Of a DNA stretch of 64,000 bases, positions 38,990 to 48,500 are shown in pieces; the stretch's first letter is position 1, and each line of letters starts with the position of its first letter. The stretch is from Vibrio sp. Isolate34 (GTDB lineage Bacteria; Pseudomonadota; Gammaproteobacteria; Enterobacterales; Vibrionaceae). A program made the translations under genes and the position numbers. The stretch is from NCBI RefSeq assembly GCF_022397915.1, contig NZ_JAKEUO010000001.1, positions 228,471 to 292,470 on the forward strand. Direction: 5' to 3'. Under the pieces are notes generated by a model. The model was given only the letters and a program-made list of their open reading frames with translations, was not told the origin of the DNA and made no database searches.

Positions 38990-40501
38990 CTAGAGCCCTT
39001 CAGAATCGCTGTTCCAGTAATGAGGTTCATTCTCTGTAGATTTTTCTAACAACTCATTGGCCTTAGCAATCATGTACTTTGGCTGAGCTATAACGATATC
39101 TTCAGGAACTCGTTGACCATTTGCTATGTAAGCAACTGGTAATGCATTTTGTATTACGACACTGATGAATTCACCTAGACTTAGGGATTCATCCAGCTTA
39201 GTCATGATGCACCCCGACAACGGGATTCTTCTAAAGTGTTCAATTGTTTCTTGTAGCACTTTGCGCTGCGCGGTTGCAGGCAACACAAGGTAACTATTAA
39301 TAACGGAACCACTCTCTTGCATCAGTGTGTCTAACTGCTCAGATAGGCGAACATCTCGTTGTCCCATGCCTGCAGTATCGACCAGAATTAGGCGGCGATT
39401 ACGTAACTGATATATTACATCGGCCAATTCACTAGAATCTTTAGCAACTCTTACAGGACAACCCATAATTCGACCATAAATCGATAACTGCTCATGTGCA
39501 CCTATGCGATATGTATCAGTTGTCACTAGTGCAACATTGTCGGCGCCATATTCCATGGCAGCACGTGCTGCGAGCTTTGCAACCGTCGTTGTTTTACCTA
39601 CGCCGGTAGGGCCAAGTAAAGCCACAATACCGCCGCGTTTTAAAATATCTTTTTGTGTCACAGAGATTTGGTCAGCAACCAGAGCCAACAACGCCTTCCA
39701 AGCTCGAGCTGGTTTGGTATCTTCCGGAATGTAGCAAGCCATTTGATCCGCAAGCTCAGCCGAAACCCCCATACGTTCAAGGCGTTTGATAAGCATGGCT
39801 CTGAGGGGTTCACGACGCTCAACTTCTTGCCACATTAATCCAGACACTTGATGCTCTAAAAGACGACGAATCGAGGTCATCTCTTCGCGCATCGTTTCCA
39901 TTTCAGTATCTGAACCTTTGGACTGAGTATTCTCACGGCCGCGATCATAGCGAGTAGGATCCAGACGAGGAGTTGGGCGCTCAACTCGACGGTCTTCAGC
40001 AATCAGTTTGGACAAACCCGTTTCACGCGCAAATGCAGAATCGAGGTTACCGCTCGATTGCTGATTATTTTGTGACAAGTGACTGTTGCCTGATTGGCGA
40101 TTCAGTAGGGCTGACAACGAATCTTCGTTTTCAGCACGATGTTGTGGCTCGTCGTCTGCACCATGACTGTACTGCTTAAGCATGTTGGCAAAGCGTTTAG
40201 TCATTGAGCGACCACCTTCAGCATTCGACTGAAGGCTAACCTTGTCATCGTCTAGCTGACGACGCCCTGATGGTGCAGCAGGAGCGGCCATCTGCGTGTA
40301 TTGGCTTGGTGCAGGCTGCTGAGGTTTATTGAGTCTCTGAGGCGCTGTCGATGGGCTGGATTCGCCATCAATAGCGGCAACAATTTCCACGCCACCTGCG
40401 ACCTTTTTGTTAGACATGATCACCGCTTCCGAACCAAGTTCTTCTTTCACTTGGAGCAGCGCAGTTCGCATATCTTTTGCAAAAAATCGTTTAATTTTCA
40501 A
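38990..40501 (-). CDS. flhF: Flagellar placement GTPase FlhF
   Basis: SRP-type GTPase that marks the pole for flagellum assembly; 503 aa. The N-terminal B domain is variable (about 65-200, Gln/Ser-rich). The NG domain shows LLGPTGVGKTTTVAKLAARAA (G1), DTYRIGAHEQL, LVDTAGMGQRD (G3) and MTKLDESLSLGEFISV (G4). The start is a TTG (MKIKRFFAKDMRTAL), which matches the N-terminus of other Vibrio FlhF proteins. Immediately upstream of flhG. Confidence 0.95.
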   Translation of the reverse strand: MKIKRFFAKDMRTALLQVKEELGSEAVIMSNKKVAGGVEIVAAIDGESSPSTAPQRLNKPQQPAPSQYTQMAAPAAPSGRRQLDDDKVSLQSNAEGGRSMTKRFANMLKQYSHGADDEPQHRAENEDSLSALLNRQSGNSHLSQNNQQSSGNLDSAFARETGLSKLIAEDRRVERPTPRLDPTRYDRGRENTQSKGSDTEMETMREEMTSIRRLLEHQVSGLMWQEVERREPLRAMLIKRLERMGVSAELADQMACYIPEDTKPARAWKALLALVADQISVTQKDILKRGGIVALLGPTGVGKTTTVAKLAARAAMEYGADNVALVTTDTYRIGAHEQLSIYGRIMGCPVRVAKDSSELADVIYQLRNRRLILVDTAGMGQRDVRLSEQLDTLMQESGSVINSYLVLPATAQRKVLQETIEHFRRIPLSGCIMTKLDESLSLGEFISVVIQNALPVAYIANGQRVPEDIVIAQPKYMIAKANELLEKSTENEPHYWNSDSEGL

Positions 40502-40528
40502 TTCGATCGTCCGTTCTAATTAGGCGGC

Positions 40529-42628
40529 TTAATTACCAACAGCTTGTACTATGCGTATCTGCTTTTCGTCCGGTATCTCTTGGTAAGATAATACTCTCAA
40601 GCTTGGGATCGTGTTTTTCACGAACTTAGCCAGAGTGGAACGCAATACACCAGAAGTCAGTAACACCGCTGGCTCACCTTTCAGCTCTTGCTCTTGTGTG
40701 GCATGACTGAGGGAGGTCTGTAAACGTTCGGCTAAACCAGGTTCAATACCAGCAGATTCTCCGCCGGATGCCTGCATGGTTTGATGCAAGATTTGTTCCA
40801 GCTCAGGGATCAAGGTTATAACTGGCAATTCTGGTTCTATACCATTGATTTCCTGAACAATTAGTCGTTTCAATGAGATACGAACAGCCGCCGTTAGTAT
40901 GTCAGGTTCTTGACTCTTACCTGAATACTCCGACAAAGTTTGGACTATTGTTCGAATATCACGAATTGGAATGGCTTCATTGAGTAGGTTCTGCAGAACT
41001 TTCACCACCACACCCAGTGGTAACTGATCCGGTACAAAGCCTTCCACCAATTTAGGTGTTGAACGGCTAAGCATCTCAAGCAGGTTCTGAACTTCTTCGT
41101 GACCAATCAACTGCGATGCGTTGTTGGTAAGCAATTGGCTGAGGTGTGTTGCCAGCACGGTCGATGAATCTACAACCGTGTAGCCGAGAGCTTGTGCATG
41201 TTCACGCTGCTCTTCACGAATCCATACCGCTTCTAACCCAAATGCTGGGTCGATCGTCGGTTCACCATCAATCATTCCGTACACTTGGCCCGGATTAATC
41301 GCGAGCTCCATATCTGGCTTAATCTCAGCCTCACCTACCGCAACCCCCATCAAAGTGATTCGATAGCTATTTGGCGTCAGCTCTAGGTTATCTCGGATAT
41401 GTACCGCAGGAATCAAGAAACCAAAGTCTTGAGACAGCTTCTTACGCACACCTTTAACGCGCTCAAGCAATTCACCACCTTGGTCTCTGTCTACCAATGG
41501 AATCAAGCGGTAACCGACTTCTAGGCCAATGGTATCAACGGGTTGAACATCATCCCAAGAAAGCTCTTTCTGAGAACCTGTTTCTCCGCTGGCTTCAACT
41601 GCCGCGGGAAGGTTTGGCTCCAGAGCCTTCTTCTTCTGTTTCTTATCGATGTAGTACGCACTCGCACCCGCAACAATAGCTAAGCTTAAGAATGAGAAGT
41701 GCGGCATGCCCGGAACAATACCCATGATGCCAAGGATAGCGGCAGTGATCATCAGGGCTTTTGGGTTGTCGAACATCTGGAAGACAAGCTGTTGCCCCAT
41801 GTCTTCATCGGTATTTTGACGCGTTACCATCATCGCGGCAGCGATAGAAAGTAATAGCGATGGGATTTGTGCAACCAGACCATCACCGATAGTCAGTAGC
41901 GTATAGATTTCGATTGCTTCGCCAAAACCAAGGTCAAACTGAGCCATACCAATGCTCAAGCCACCAATGATGTTGATGAATAAGATTAGGATACCAGCGA
42001 TCGCATCGCCTTTAACAAACTTAGACGCACCGTCCATCGAACCGTAGAAGTCGGCTTCTTTGGTCACTTCAAAACGTCTCAGACGCGCCTGATCTTGGTC
42101 GATCAAACCTGCGTTCAAGTCGGCATCGATTGCCATCTGTTTACCCGGTAAGGCGTCCAAAGTGAAACGCGCACTGACTTCCGAGATACGGCCTGCACCT
42201 TTGGTTACAACCATGAAGTTGATGATCATCAGAATCAAGAACACCACTAGACCTACCGCGTAGTTACCACCGATAACCACATTACCAAAGGCTTCAATCA
42301 CGTTACCAGCCGCGTCGCCACCTTCGTGACCATGCAGTAAAACCACACGTGTCGAAGCAACGTTCAAGGCTAATCGAAGTAATGTCGCAATCAGAAGGAC
42401 TGTCGGGAACGCGGCGAAATCCAAAGGTCTGCGGGTATAAACTGAAACCAGTAACACAACCATAGACAATGCAATATTGAAGGTGAAGAACATATCCAGC
42501 AAGAACGCAGGAATGGGCAACACCACCATAGCAAGCGTTGCAAGTACCATAACAGGCGCACCAATCGCAGGCATGGCACGGTTAGGGATTTTCGGTAACT
42601 TGTCCGCAAAAGGCAGGGAGAATTTCAT
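40529..42628 (-). CDS. flhA: Flagellar export gate protein FlhA
   Basis: Largest export-gate subunit, 699 aa: about eight N-terminal helices, then a cytoplasmic domain that docks chaperone-substrate complexes. The FHIPEP-family cytoplasmic loop is clear: GRISEVSARFTLDALPGKQM, then AIDADLNAGLIDQ. First gene of the long flhA-to-DUF2802 operon, with a sigma-54 element about 150 bp upstream. Confidence 0.96.
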   Translation of the reverse strand: MKFSLPFADKLPKIPNRAMPAIGAPVMVLATLAMVVLPIPAFLLDMFFTFNIALSMVVLLVSVYTRRPLDFAAFPTVLLIATLLRLALNVASTRVVLLHGHEGGDAAGNVIEAFGNVVIGGNYAVGLVVFLILMIINFMVVTKGAGRISEVSARFTLDALPGKQMAIDADLNAGLIDQDQARLRRFEVTKEADFYGSMDGASKFVKGDAIAGILILFINIIGGLSIGMAQFDLGFGEAIEIYTLLTIGDGLVAQIPSLLLSIAAAMMVTRQNTDEDMGQQLVFQMFDNPKALMITAAILGIMGIVPGMPHFSFLSLAIVAGASAYYIDKKQKKKALEPNLPAAVEASGETGSQKELSWDDVQPVDTIGLEVGYRLIPLVDRDQGGELLERVKGVRKKLSQDFGFLIPAVHIRDNLELTPNSYRITLMGVAVGEAEIKPDMELAINPGQVYGMIDGEPTIDPAFGLEAVWIREEQREHAQALGYTVVDSSTVLATHLSQLLTNNASQLIGHEEVQNLLEMLSRSTPKLVEGFVPDQLPLGVVVKVLQNLLNEAIPIRDIRTIVQTLSEYSGKSQEPDILTAAVRISLKRLIVQEINGIEPELPVITLIPELEQILHQTMQASGGESAGIEPGLAERLQTSLSHATQEQELKGEPAVLLTSGVLRSTLAKFVKNTIPSLRVLSYQEIPDEKQIRIVQAVGN

Positions 42629-42787
42629 AAATCTAGACTGGTTCGCTATGTTGTAGCTATCTCACCAAGCTTATTGAGGCTCAGATCTAAGCTATGTTGC
42701 TATGTTTAATAAAAAACAGGTTTATAATGCACAGGTTGATAATACACAGGAGTAATAATGAACCCGTTATTATGTTCGGAATTGATA
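42629..42787 (-). promoter_or_regulatory. flhA leader with imperfect 15-bp repeats
   Basis: The region between the sigma-54 element and the flhA start. At about 42715-42760 three imperfect 15-bp units begin ACAGGTTTATAATGC, ACAGGTTGATAATAC and ACAGGAGTAATAATG. These could be activator sites lying in the 5' untranslated region, as FlrC sites can, or chance AT-rich sequence. Confidence 0.35.
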
Positions 42788-42805
42788 TAGCAAACACTGT
42801 ACCAA
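42788..42805 (-). promoter_or_regulatory. Sigma-54 promoter element upstream of flhA
   Basis: On the minus strand TTGGTAC-AGTG-TTTGCTA has the GG and GC dinucleotides exactly 12 bp apart, as the -24/-12 elements require. It starts about 160 bp before the flhA ATG. Expected to depend on the FlrC or FlrA activators encoded in this window. Confidence 0.65.
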
Positions 42806-42900
42806 CATCTTACGTCAAATTATCGCCATCACCTCTTAGAAAAGAGCAATAGCTGCCCCCCTATTATCAGGGTTCATCACGCTGAGCTCAAGCAATTGAT

Positions 42901-44031
42901 CTAATGACGTAAATCAGGTGGGATCGGCATATTAGAATCTTGAAGTTTTGGCCTCTCTCCCCCACGCTTTCGATACTGTTTCAGTTGAAAAACATAGGCG
43001 AGTACTTGGGCAACCGCTGTAAACAGACCGTCAGGAATTTGTTGTTCGAGCTCAGTGGTGTGATAAAGCGCCCTCGCCAATGGCGGTGCTGGAACGATAT
43101 AGATGTCATTTTCACGGGCAATTTCACGAATCTTCATTGCCATGTGGTCCACACCTTTGGCGACCACAATTGGCGCCTTATCTTGGTTCTGCTTATAGCG
43201 TAAAGCCACCGAGAAGTGCTCCGGGTTAGTGACGATCACGTCCGCTTGAGGTACATCAGCCATCATTCGACGCTGAGCCGCTTCCCTTTGCAACATACGA
43301 ATTCGACCTTTCACCTCAGGTTTACCTTCAGTGTCTTTAAATTCGTCTTTCACTTCTTGCTTTGTCATCTTCAACTGATCGGCGTGTTGCCAGATCTGGA
43401 ATGGGATATCGATAGCCACCACAATCAGCAGAGAACAACTGATCAACAGAATGAAGTTAAGCAAGATATCCAAGGCATGGAAAATGTTCTGCGGATACAC
43501 ATCCATACTCAGCTGCATTAAGTCATGTTGAGAAGCTTGAATTAGATAAATCGCCATGCCCGACACAAGGGCTACTTTCAAAATAGATTTGAGCAGTTCA
43601 ACCCAGCTTTGTAGGCCAAACATACGCTTGATACCACTCAGAGGATTGAGCTTAGACGCCTTGGGCATCGCAGCTTGCATCGAAAAGTTAATCCCGCCTA
43701 CACCTGCAGCGCCAATAACAGCCGCAACAAACAAGGTGATGAGAATTAAGAACAGCGGAAACAACAAGTTCACCAGTGCGCCACCAGCGATTTCCAGCAG
43801 CTTATTGGTGTCAAAGATTTCGTCGCGACTTAAAGAGAACAGACGCTGCATGGCCTCGAACAAAGCCTTCGCCATTGATTCGCCAAACCACATCAATGCA
43901 ATCGCACCGACAATAAGTACCGACGCTGACGCTAGCTCTTTTGACCTTGCAACCTGCCCTTTCTCTTTGGCCTGTTGCAAGCGTCTGGGCGTGGCGTCTT
44001 CTGTGCGTTCTTGACCGTCTGACTCTGCCAT
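42901..44031 (-). CDS. flhB: Flagellar export protein FlhB
   Basis: Export switch protein, 376 aa, that changes specificity from rod/hook to filament substrates after self-cleavage. The N-terminus has about four helices. The autocleavage site is NPEH (residues 269-272) in VIVTNPEHFSVALRY, a variant of the enteric NPTH. The cytoplasmic half contains KMTKQEVKDEFKDTEG. Last gene of the fliK-to-flhB unit. Confidence 0.96.
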   Translation of the reverse strand: MAESDGQERTEDATPRRLQQAKEKGQVARSKELASASVLIVGAIALMWFGESMAKALFEAMQRLFSLSRDEIFDTNKLLEIAGGALVNLLFPLFLILITLFVAAVIGAAGVGGINFSMQAAMPKASKLNPLSGIKRMFGLQSWVELLKSILKVALVSGMAIYLIQASQHDLMQLSMDVYPQNIFHALDILLNFILLISCSLLIVVAIDIPFQIWQHADQLKMTKQEVKDEFKDTEGKPEVKGRIRMLQREAAQRRMMADVPQADVIVTNPEHFSVALRYKQNQDKAPIVVAKGVDHMAMKIREIARENDIYIVPAPPLARALYHTTELEQQIPDGLFTAVAQVLAYVFQLKQYRKRGGERPKLQDSNMPIPPDLRH

Positions 44032-44040
44032 TTCAGTCTC

Positions 44041-44823
44041 CTAGCAATCTAACCGGATTAGACGACATATCTGTTGCTCGCCTTGCATCCAGAACAGCTC
44101 ATAGTGACTATACAAGCCACCAAGGATGTACCAACAAAGTAACAGACCCACGAGTAGCGCAAATGCAAAACCCAAAGAAAAGATGTTTAGCTGAGGTGCT
44201 GCACGCGTCATTACACCAAACGACAAGTTAATCGTCAGCAGCGCAATAATTCCCGACAGTGACATAGCCAATGCCGTTTTGAACATGATGCCGAGCCACA
44301 ATGCGAGTTCTCTAAAATCAACAGAGGTCAGAGAACCACTGCCAATCGGTAAAGTTTTAAAACTGAATACCACTAGCTGCAACATCTTCAAGTGACCATC
44401 GGTCGCCAAGAAGAACATGGTCGCAAGTAGCATAAAGAGCTGTCCAAGTACTGGCGTGTTCTGACCGTTTGCAGGGTCGACCATAGAGGCGAAGCCCAAG
44501 CTCGATTGCATACCGAGTATCTGGCCGAGCATAACGAAGGTTTGAATCATGAACTGAGTGACAAAGCCCATCGCCACGCCAATCACGATTTGCTCAAAGA
44601 CGGTTAGGAAACCTCGGAAAGAGAGCAGCTCAATCTCTTTCGGAACAGCGGGAATCGCAGGCATCACTGCGAAGGTAATCGCCAAACCTAAATACAGACG
44701 AATACGCGGCGACACAAAGCGTGCGCCGGTGACCGTCATCACCATCAGCATGGCTGAGATGCGAGTGTAGGGCCAAAAATAATTGGCTAACCACTCTAGT
44801 ACAAGGCTCGTTGGGTATTCCAT
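44041..44823 (-). CDS. fliR: Flagellar export protein FliR
   Basis: Export-gate membrane protein, 260 aa, six or seven predicted helices. It forms the gate with FliP and FliQ. Typical sequence: RISAMLMVMTVTGARFVSPRIRL near the N-terminus and GEQICRLIRL-like residues at the end. Separated from fliQ by 6 bp and from flhB by 9 bp. Confidence 0.95.
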   Translation of the reverse strand: MEYPTSLVLEWLANYFWPYTRISAMLMVMTVTGARFVSPRIRLYLGLAITFAVMPAIPAVPKEIELLSFRGFLTVFEQIVIGVAMGFVTQFMIQTFVMLGQILGMQSSLGFASMVDPANGQNTPVLGQLFMLLATMFFLATDGHLKMLQLVVFSFKTLPIGSGSLTSVDFRELALWLGIMFKTALAMSLSGIIALLTINLSFGVMTRAAPQLNIFSLGFAFALLVGLLLCWYILGGLYSHYELFWMQGEQQICRLIRLDC

Positions 44824-44829
44824 ATCGAT

Positions 44830-45099
44830 TTAATACAGAACTTGAGGCAAGCGTTCGATGAGTTCAAAAAAGAACTCCATCATCATCTGAGTCATCCAGT
44901 GTGCAAACAGCATCAAGGCCAATAAGGTCACGATCAAACGCGGCAGGAAACTCAATGTTTGTTCGTTGATAGAGGTCGCCGCTTGGAAGATAGCCACGAC
45001 CAAACCGATCAGCAGGCTAGGAATAATAATGGCGCAGACCATGATTAATACCATCCAAAGTGCGTCTCGGAACAACTCTACGAATATTTCAGGATTCAT
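44830..45099 (-). CDS. fliQ: Flagellar export protein FliQ
   Basis: Small two-helix export-gate subunit, 89 aa. Characteristic residues are ALWMVLIMVCAIIIPSLLIGLVVAIFQAATSINEQTLSF (split across the first helix and loop) and FLPRLIVTLLALM. Sits between fliP and fliR, as in nearly all flagellar operons. Confidence 0.95.
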   Translation of the reverse strand: MNPEIFVELFRDALWMVLIMVCAIIIPSLLIGLVVAIFQAATSINEQTLSFLPRLIVTLLALMLFAHWMTQMMMEFFFELIERLPQVLY

Positions 45100-45111
45100 G
45101 ATTTCCCCCAG

Positions 45112-46041
45112 CTACAAGGCAAAACTGCCGGCGAGTGTGGAGAGTATCAAGTTCCAACCATCAACAAGAACGAACAGCATCAACTTAAACGGCAAGGATA
45201 CAATCATCGGTGACAACATCATCATACCCATCGCCATCAATACCGACGCTACCACCAAGTCGATGATCAGAAACGGCAAGAACAGCATAAAGCCTATCTG
45301 GAAAGCCGTTTTCAATTCCGATGTGATAAACGCTGGGATCAGAACGGCCATCGAAACATCTTCAGGGTTGGTCACTTCCGCACCAGAGATCTCAACAAAG
45401 GTCTCTAGATCTTTAATTCGGGTCTGTTTCAGCATGAAGGACTTAATCGGGCCTTGGGCAACATCAAATGCCTGTCGCGCCGATATCTGTTCATTCAAAT
45501 AGGGTTGAACCGCTTGCTCGTTAACCTGATTGATCACGGGTGACATGATGAAAAAGGTCAAGAATATCGCGATACCAATAATCACTTGGTTGGAAGGCGT
45601 TTGTTGCAAACCCATCGCCTGACGCAAGATAGACATCACCACCACAATACGGGTGAACGAGGTCATCAATATCACCATTGCAGGCAAGAAGCCGAGCATG
45701 GTCATTAACGCCAGAATTTGCAGGTTGATCGAGTAGTCTTCGCCGCCATTGGCGTTGGTTGTCATGGTGAAAGCAGGAATGCCGCCCCCATTACCCGTCA
45801 AGCTGCCAGTGGTCATGGTGGTCGATTTGGCTTGGTCTTGTTCCATCGTGCTGATGGTGACCGACTCTGAACCCGCGGTGTTGGCAGGGATTACAGTGCC
45901 GTCTTCAGCCTGTGCGAATACCGACACACTGAATACCAGGGTACAGAGAAGAGTAAGCTGAACCAGCAGCACTTTCACCGCGCGGAAAAATCCGGCTTGG
46001 CAAAAGTAAGATGAGTTCAAAAGTCCGTTATTTGTTTGCAT
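45112..46041 (-). CDS. fliP: Flagellar export protein FliP
   Basis: Export-gate protein, 309 aa, made with a cleavable signal ([15 protein letters not shown] near residues 31-45) and a Ser/Thr-rich spacer. The conserved core includes [30 protein letters not shown] sequence (here [14 protein letters not shown]) and [24 protein letters not shown] helices. It overlaps the fliO stop by 14 bp. Confidence 0.95.
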   Translation of the reverse strand: MQTNNGLLNSSYFCQAGFFRAVKVLLVQLTLLCTLVFSVSVFAQAEDGTVIPANTAGSESVTISTMEQDQAKSTTMTTGSLTGNGGGIPAFTMTTNANGGEDYSINLQILALMTMLGFLPAMVILMTSFTRIVVVMSILRQAMGLQQTPSNQVIIGIAIFLTFFIMSPVINQVNEQAVQPYLNEQISARQAFDVAQGPIKSFMLKQTRIKDLETFVEISGAEVTNPEDVSMAVLIPAFITSELKTAFQIGFMLFLPFLIIDLVVASVLMAMGMMMLSPMIVSLPFKLMLFVLVDGWNLILSTLAGSFAL

Positions 46042-46468
46042 CTTTTTTCATGAGCTGGGAAAGCTGACTTGAGAATGTACTTTTTTCCAGCATCTCCTGA
46101 GTAAGAGGTTTATCAAGCTTAGAGATCAGCTGAATAGATTGTGTGGTAATGCCCACTAAGAACTGCTCATCACCCGCTTGCACGATAGCGATGCGCTCTT
46201 TTGTGCCCACTGGGATTTGCCTAACAATAGCCAAACCTTGCTGATTGGACATCGCTGGCACTTGCATTCGTTTCAGTAGCCAAGCAATAAATAAGATGAA
46301 GGCTATAACGAAAATTAGCGACCCAAAGGTGGTCGCTAAATCAAGAGAAGGCGGCGTTGCAGCAAAAGCGATGGAAGGAGCAGTTAATAGCCCAACTCCC
46401 AAGGTTCCTCGTAACAACCCTGTCATTCCGAGAGAAGAGCCCGCTAGTCTTTGAGACAAAAGGCTCAT
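46028..46468 (-). CDS. fliO: Flagellar export assembly protein FliO
   Basis: Membrane protein, 146 aa, that assists FliP ring assembly. The N-terminus looks like a signal sequence ([14 protein letters not shown]), then one helix (about 48-65, [19 protein letters not shown]). The cytoplasmic FliO domain contains [22 protein letters not shown]. Poorly conserved family; call supported by position between fliN and fliP. Confidence 0.92.
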   Translation of the reverse strand: MSLLSQRLAGSSLGMTGLLRGTLGVGLLTAPSIAFAATPPSLDLATTFGSLIFVIAFILFIAWLLKRMQVPAMSNQQGLAIVRQIPVGTKERIAIVQAGDEQFLVGITTQSIQLISKLDKPLTQEMLEKSTFSSQLSQLMKKDANK

Positions 46469-46878
46469 TAACGCAGCTTCTTAATTCGTTCTGTTTGGCT
46501 AATTACGTCAGTCAAACGGATACCAAACTTGTCGTTTACTACAACCACTTCACCGTGAGCAATCAAGGTACCGTTTACCATCACATCCAGTGACTCACCG
46601 GCAATTCGATCAAGCTCAACAACCGAACCTTGGTTCAATTGAAGTAGGTTACGAATACTGATCTGAGAGCGACCCACTTCCATCGAAATGGTCACTGGGA
46701 TATCCATAATGGTATCCAGCTTACGACGCTCATCTTCAGAAATCGGAGACGATGAATCGGTTAGCTCATCAAGTGGTGCCGCGAGCACATCATCAACATC
46801 AATTGACGGCGCTGAAGGGTCTTCACCAAGTGCTGCAGCCCATTCGTCTGCTAGCTTTTGATCTTCACTAGGTTCCAT
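46468..46878 (-). CDS. fliN: Flagellar motor switch protein FliN
   Basis: C-ring subunit, 136 aa from the ATG at 46878, which is preceded by AGGA with an 8-base spacer; a TTG two codons earlier is a weaker choice. After an acidic N-terminal third, the SpoA domain shows IMDIPVTISMEVGRSQISIR, LLQLNQGSVVELDRIAGE and GEVVVVNDKFGIRLTDVI. Stop and fliO start overlap by one base. Confidence 0.96.
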   Translation of the reverse strand: MEPSEDQKLADEWAAALGEDPSAPSIDVDDVLAAPLDELTDSSSPISEDERRKLDTIMDIPVTISMEVGRSQISIRNLLQLNQGSVVELDRIAGESLDVMVNGTLIAHGEVVVVNDKFGIRLTDVISQTERIKKLR

Positions 46879-46907
46879 TACCAATTCCTATACTTTTATC
46901 TATTTTG

Positions 46908-47951
46908 CTATTCGTCATCATCGCTATTTTCTAGCTCAGACATTAAGTCTTTGCCTAGAAAGGCGAGATCAGTTTTGACCACATGTGGTCTTTGAATTTT
47001 TTCAGAAATCTGCACCGCGAGCTTTTCACCCGAACGACCCATTTTCACACGGTACGTCGGCAGTTCTTCAACAAACATGGTCGCGTGTTCAGGCATATTC
47101 ATTGGAATCACATCACCTGGGCGCAACTCCATTAAGTCGCGCAAGGAGATGTCTTGCTCTAGAAGGTTGACACGGAAGTTAACAGGCACGTCCATGATTT
47201 CATCACGCAGTGCTGTGCTCCAACGAACGTCGGTTTCCATTTTATCTGATTGAACACCCGCATCCAGTAATTCACGGATCGGTTCTACCATTGAATAAGG
47301 CATTACAACGTGGAAGTCACCACCACCACCATCTACCTCGATGTGGAACGAACTCACGACGATCACTTCTGTTGGGCTCACAATATTCGCCATACTTGGG
47401 TTCACTTCAGAATCCAGGTATTCAAATTCAACCCCCATCACTGGAGACCAAGCTTCTTTGTAATCTTCAAAAACAATTTTCAGCAGCAGCTGGATAATAC
47501 GTCTTTCAGTCGGCGTAAATTCACGACCTTCAATCTTGGCGTGGAAGCGACCATCACCACCAAAAAAGTTCTCTACGAGAATGAAAACAAGACGTGCTTC
47601 CATGGTGATCAGCGCCGTACCTTTTAACGGACGGAAACGCACCATGTTTAAACTGGTGGGTACATACAATGTGTTTTGGTATTCGCCAAACTTCATCATC
47701 TGTACGCCGTTGATCGACACTTCAGCCGTTTTACGTAACATATTAAACAAGCTGATACGCATATGACGTGCGAAGCGCTCGTTAATAAGTTCAAGGGTCG
47801 GCATTCGACCACGGACGATTCGATCTTGAGATGAGAAGTCGAAATTGACCGCGTTGTCATTTTCGGTTTCTAAGACGTCTTCAACTTCTTCAACATCGTC
47901 AACACCGTGTAATAGCGCATCAATTTCGTCTTGGCTTAATAAATCGGTCAC
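46908..47951 (-). CDS. fliM: Flagellar motor switch protein FliM
   Basis: C-ring protein that binds CheY-P and FliG; 347 aa. The CheY-binding peptide is the N-terminal LLSQDEIDALLHG. The middle domain contains NMLRKTAEVSINGVQM, and the C-terminal SpoA domain includes LRPGDVIPMNMPEH. The start is a GTG with AGGTAATTT upstream. Confidence 0.96.
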   Translation of the reverse strand: MTDLLSQDEIDALLHGVDDVEEVEDVLETENDNAVNFDFSSQDRIVRGRMPTLELINERFARHMRISLFNMLRKTAEVSINGVQMMKFGEYQNTLYVPTSLNMVRFRPLKGTALITMEARLVFILVENFFGGDGRFHAKIEGREFTPTERRIIQLLLKIVFEDYKEAWSPVMGVEFEYLDSEVNPSMANIVSPTEVIVVSSFHIEVDGGGGDFHVVMPYSMVEPIRELLDAGVQSDKMETDVRWSTALRDEIMDVPVNFRVNLLEQDISLRDLMELRPGDVIPMNMPEHATMFVEELPTYRVKMGRSGEKLAVQISEKIQRPHVVKTDLAFLGKDLMSELENSDDDE

Positions 47952-47958
47952 AAATTAC

Positions 47959-48447
47959 CTATTGAATTACGAAGTCAGTGAATAGCACTTTTTCAATCAC
48001 AGGCTGGCCAACAGCTTGAGACAGACTGGCTTTAATATCTTCAGTCGCCTTGTCACGCAGTTCAACTCGCCCTGTTGGGGAACGCAGTTGGTCAACCGAT
48101 GCCGAAGCGAACGTTGCTAGCAGTGTACTTTCGACAAGTGGAGAGTGGTAACGCGCGAGATCTTCATTCTTACTTCCGCGCACCATCAACTGTGCTTTTA
48201 TCTGGACTAGGCGATCTTTTTTATCACCAGTCACATTGAACAAGAAAGGCTGAGGAATATTAACATACATAACAGGCTCAGCAGCGACCACAGCAGTAGC
48301 AGGTTGAGACTGAGATTCAGAAGCACCATCATCTGAGCCTAGGAAAAAGAACAGTGCACCACCAACGCCAAGCAGTAAAACGACTACGGCAATTATGATG
48401 ATTAGGAGCTTACTTTTCTTTTTAGCTGGATCTAGTTCTGCGTTCAT
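47959..48447 (-). CDS. fliL: Flagellar basal-body associated protein FliL
   Basis: Single-pass inner-membrane protein, 162 aa, that stabilises the stator around the motor. The helix is at about 14-33 (LLIIIIAVVVLLLGVGGALFFFL), followed by a Ser/Gln-rich linker and the periplasmic stomatin-like domain ending in KVLFTDFVIQ. Second gene after fliK. Confidence 0.95.
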   Translation of the reverse strand: MNAELDPAKKKSKLLIIIIAVVVLLLGVGGALFFFLGSDDGASESQSQPATAVVAAEPVMYVNIPQPFLFNVTGDKKDRLVQIKAQLMVRGSKNEDLARYHSPLVESTLLATFASASVDQLRSPTGRVELRDKATEDIKASLSQAVGQPVIEKVLFTDFVIQ

Positions 48448-48500
48448 ACTGTTCTTTAACTTCCTGTAACTTCCACTAACGAGCTGCTATAGGCCTGATA

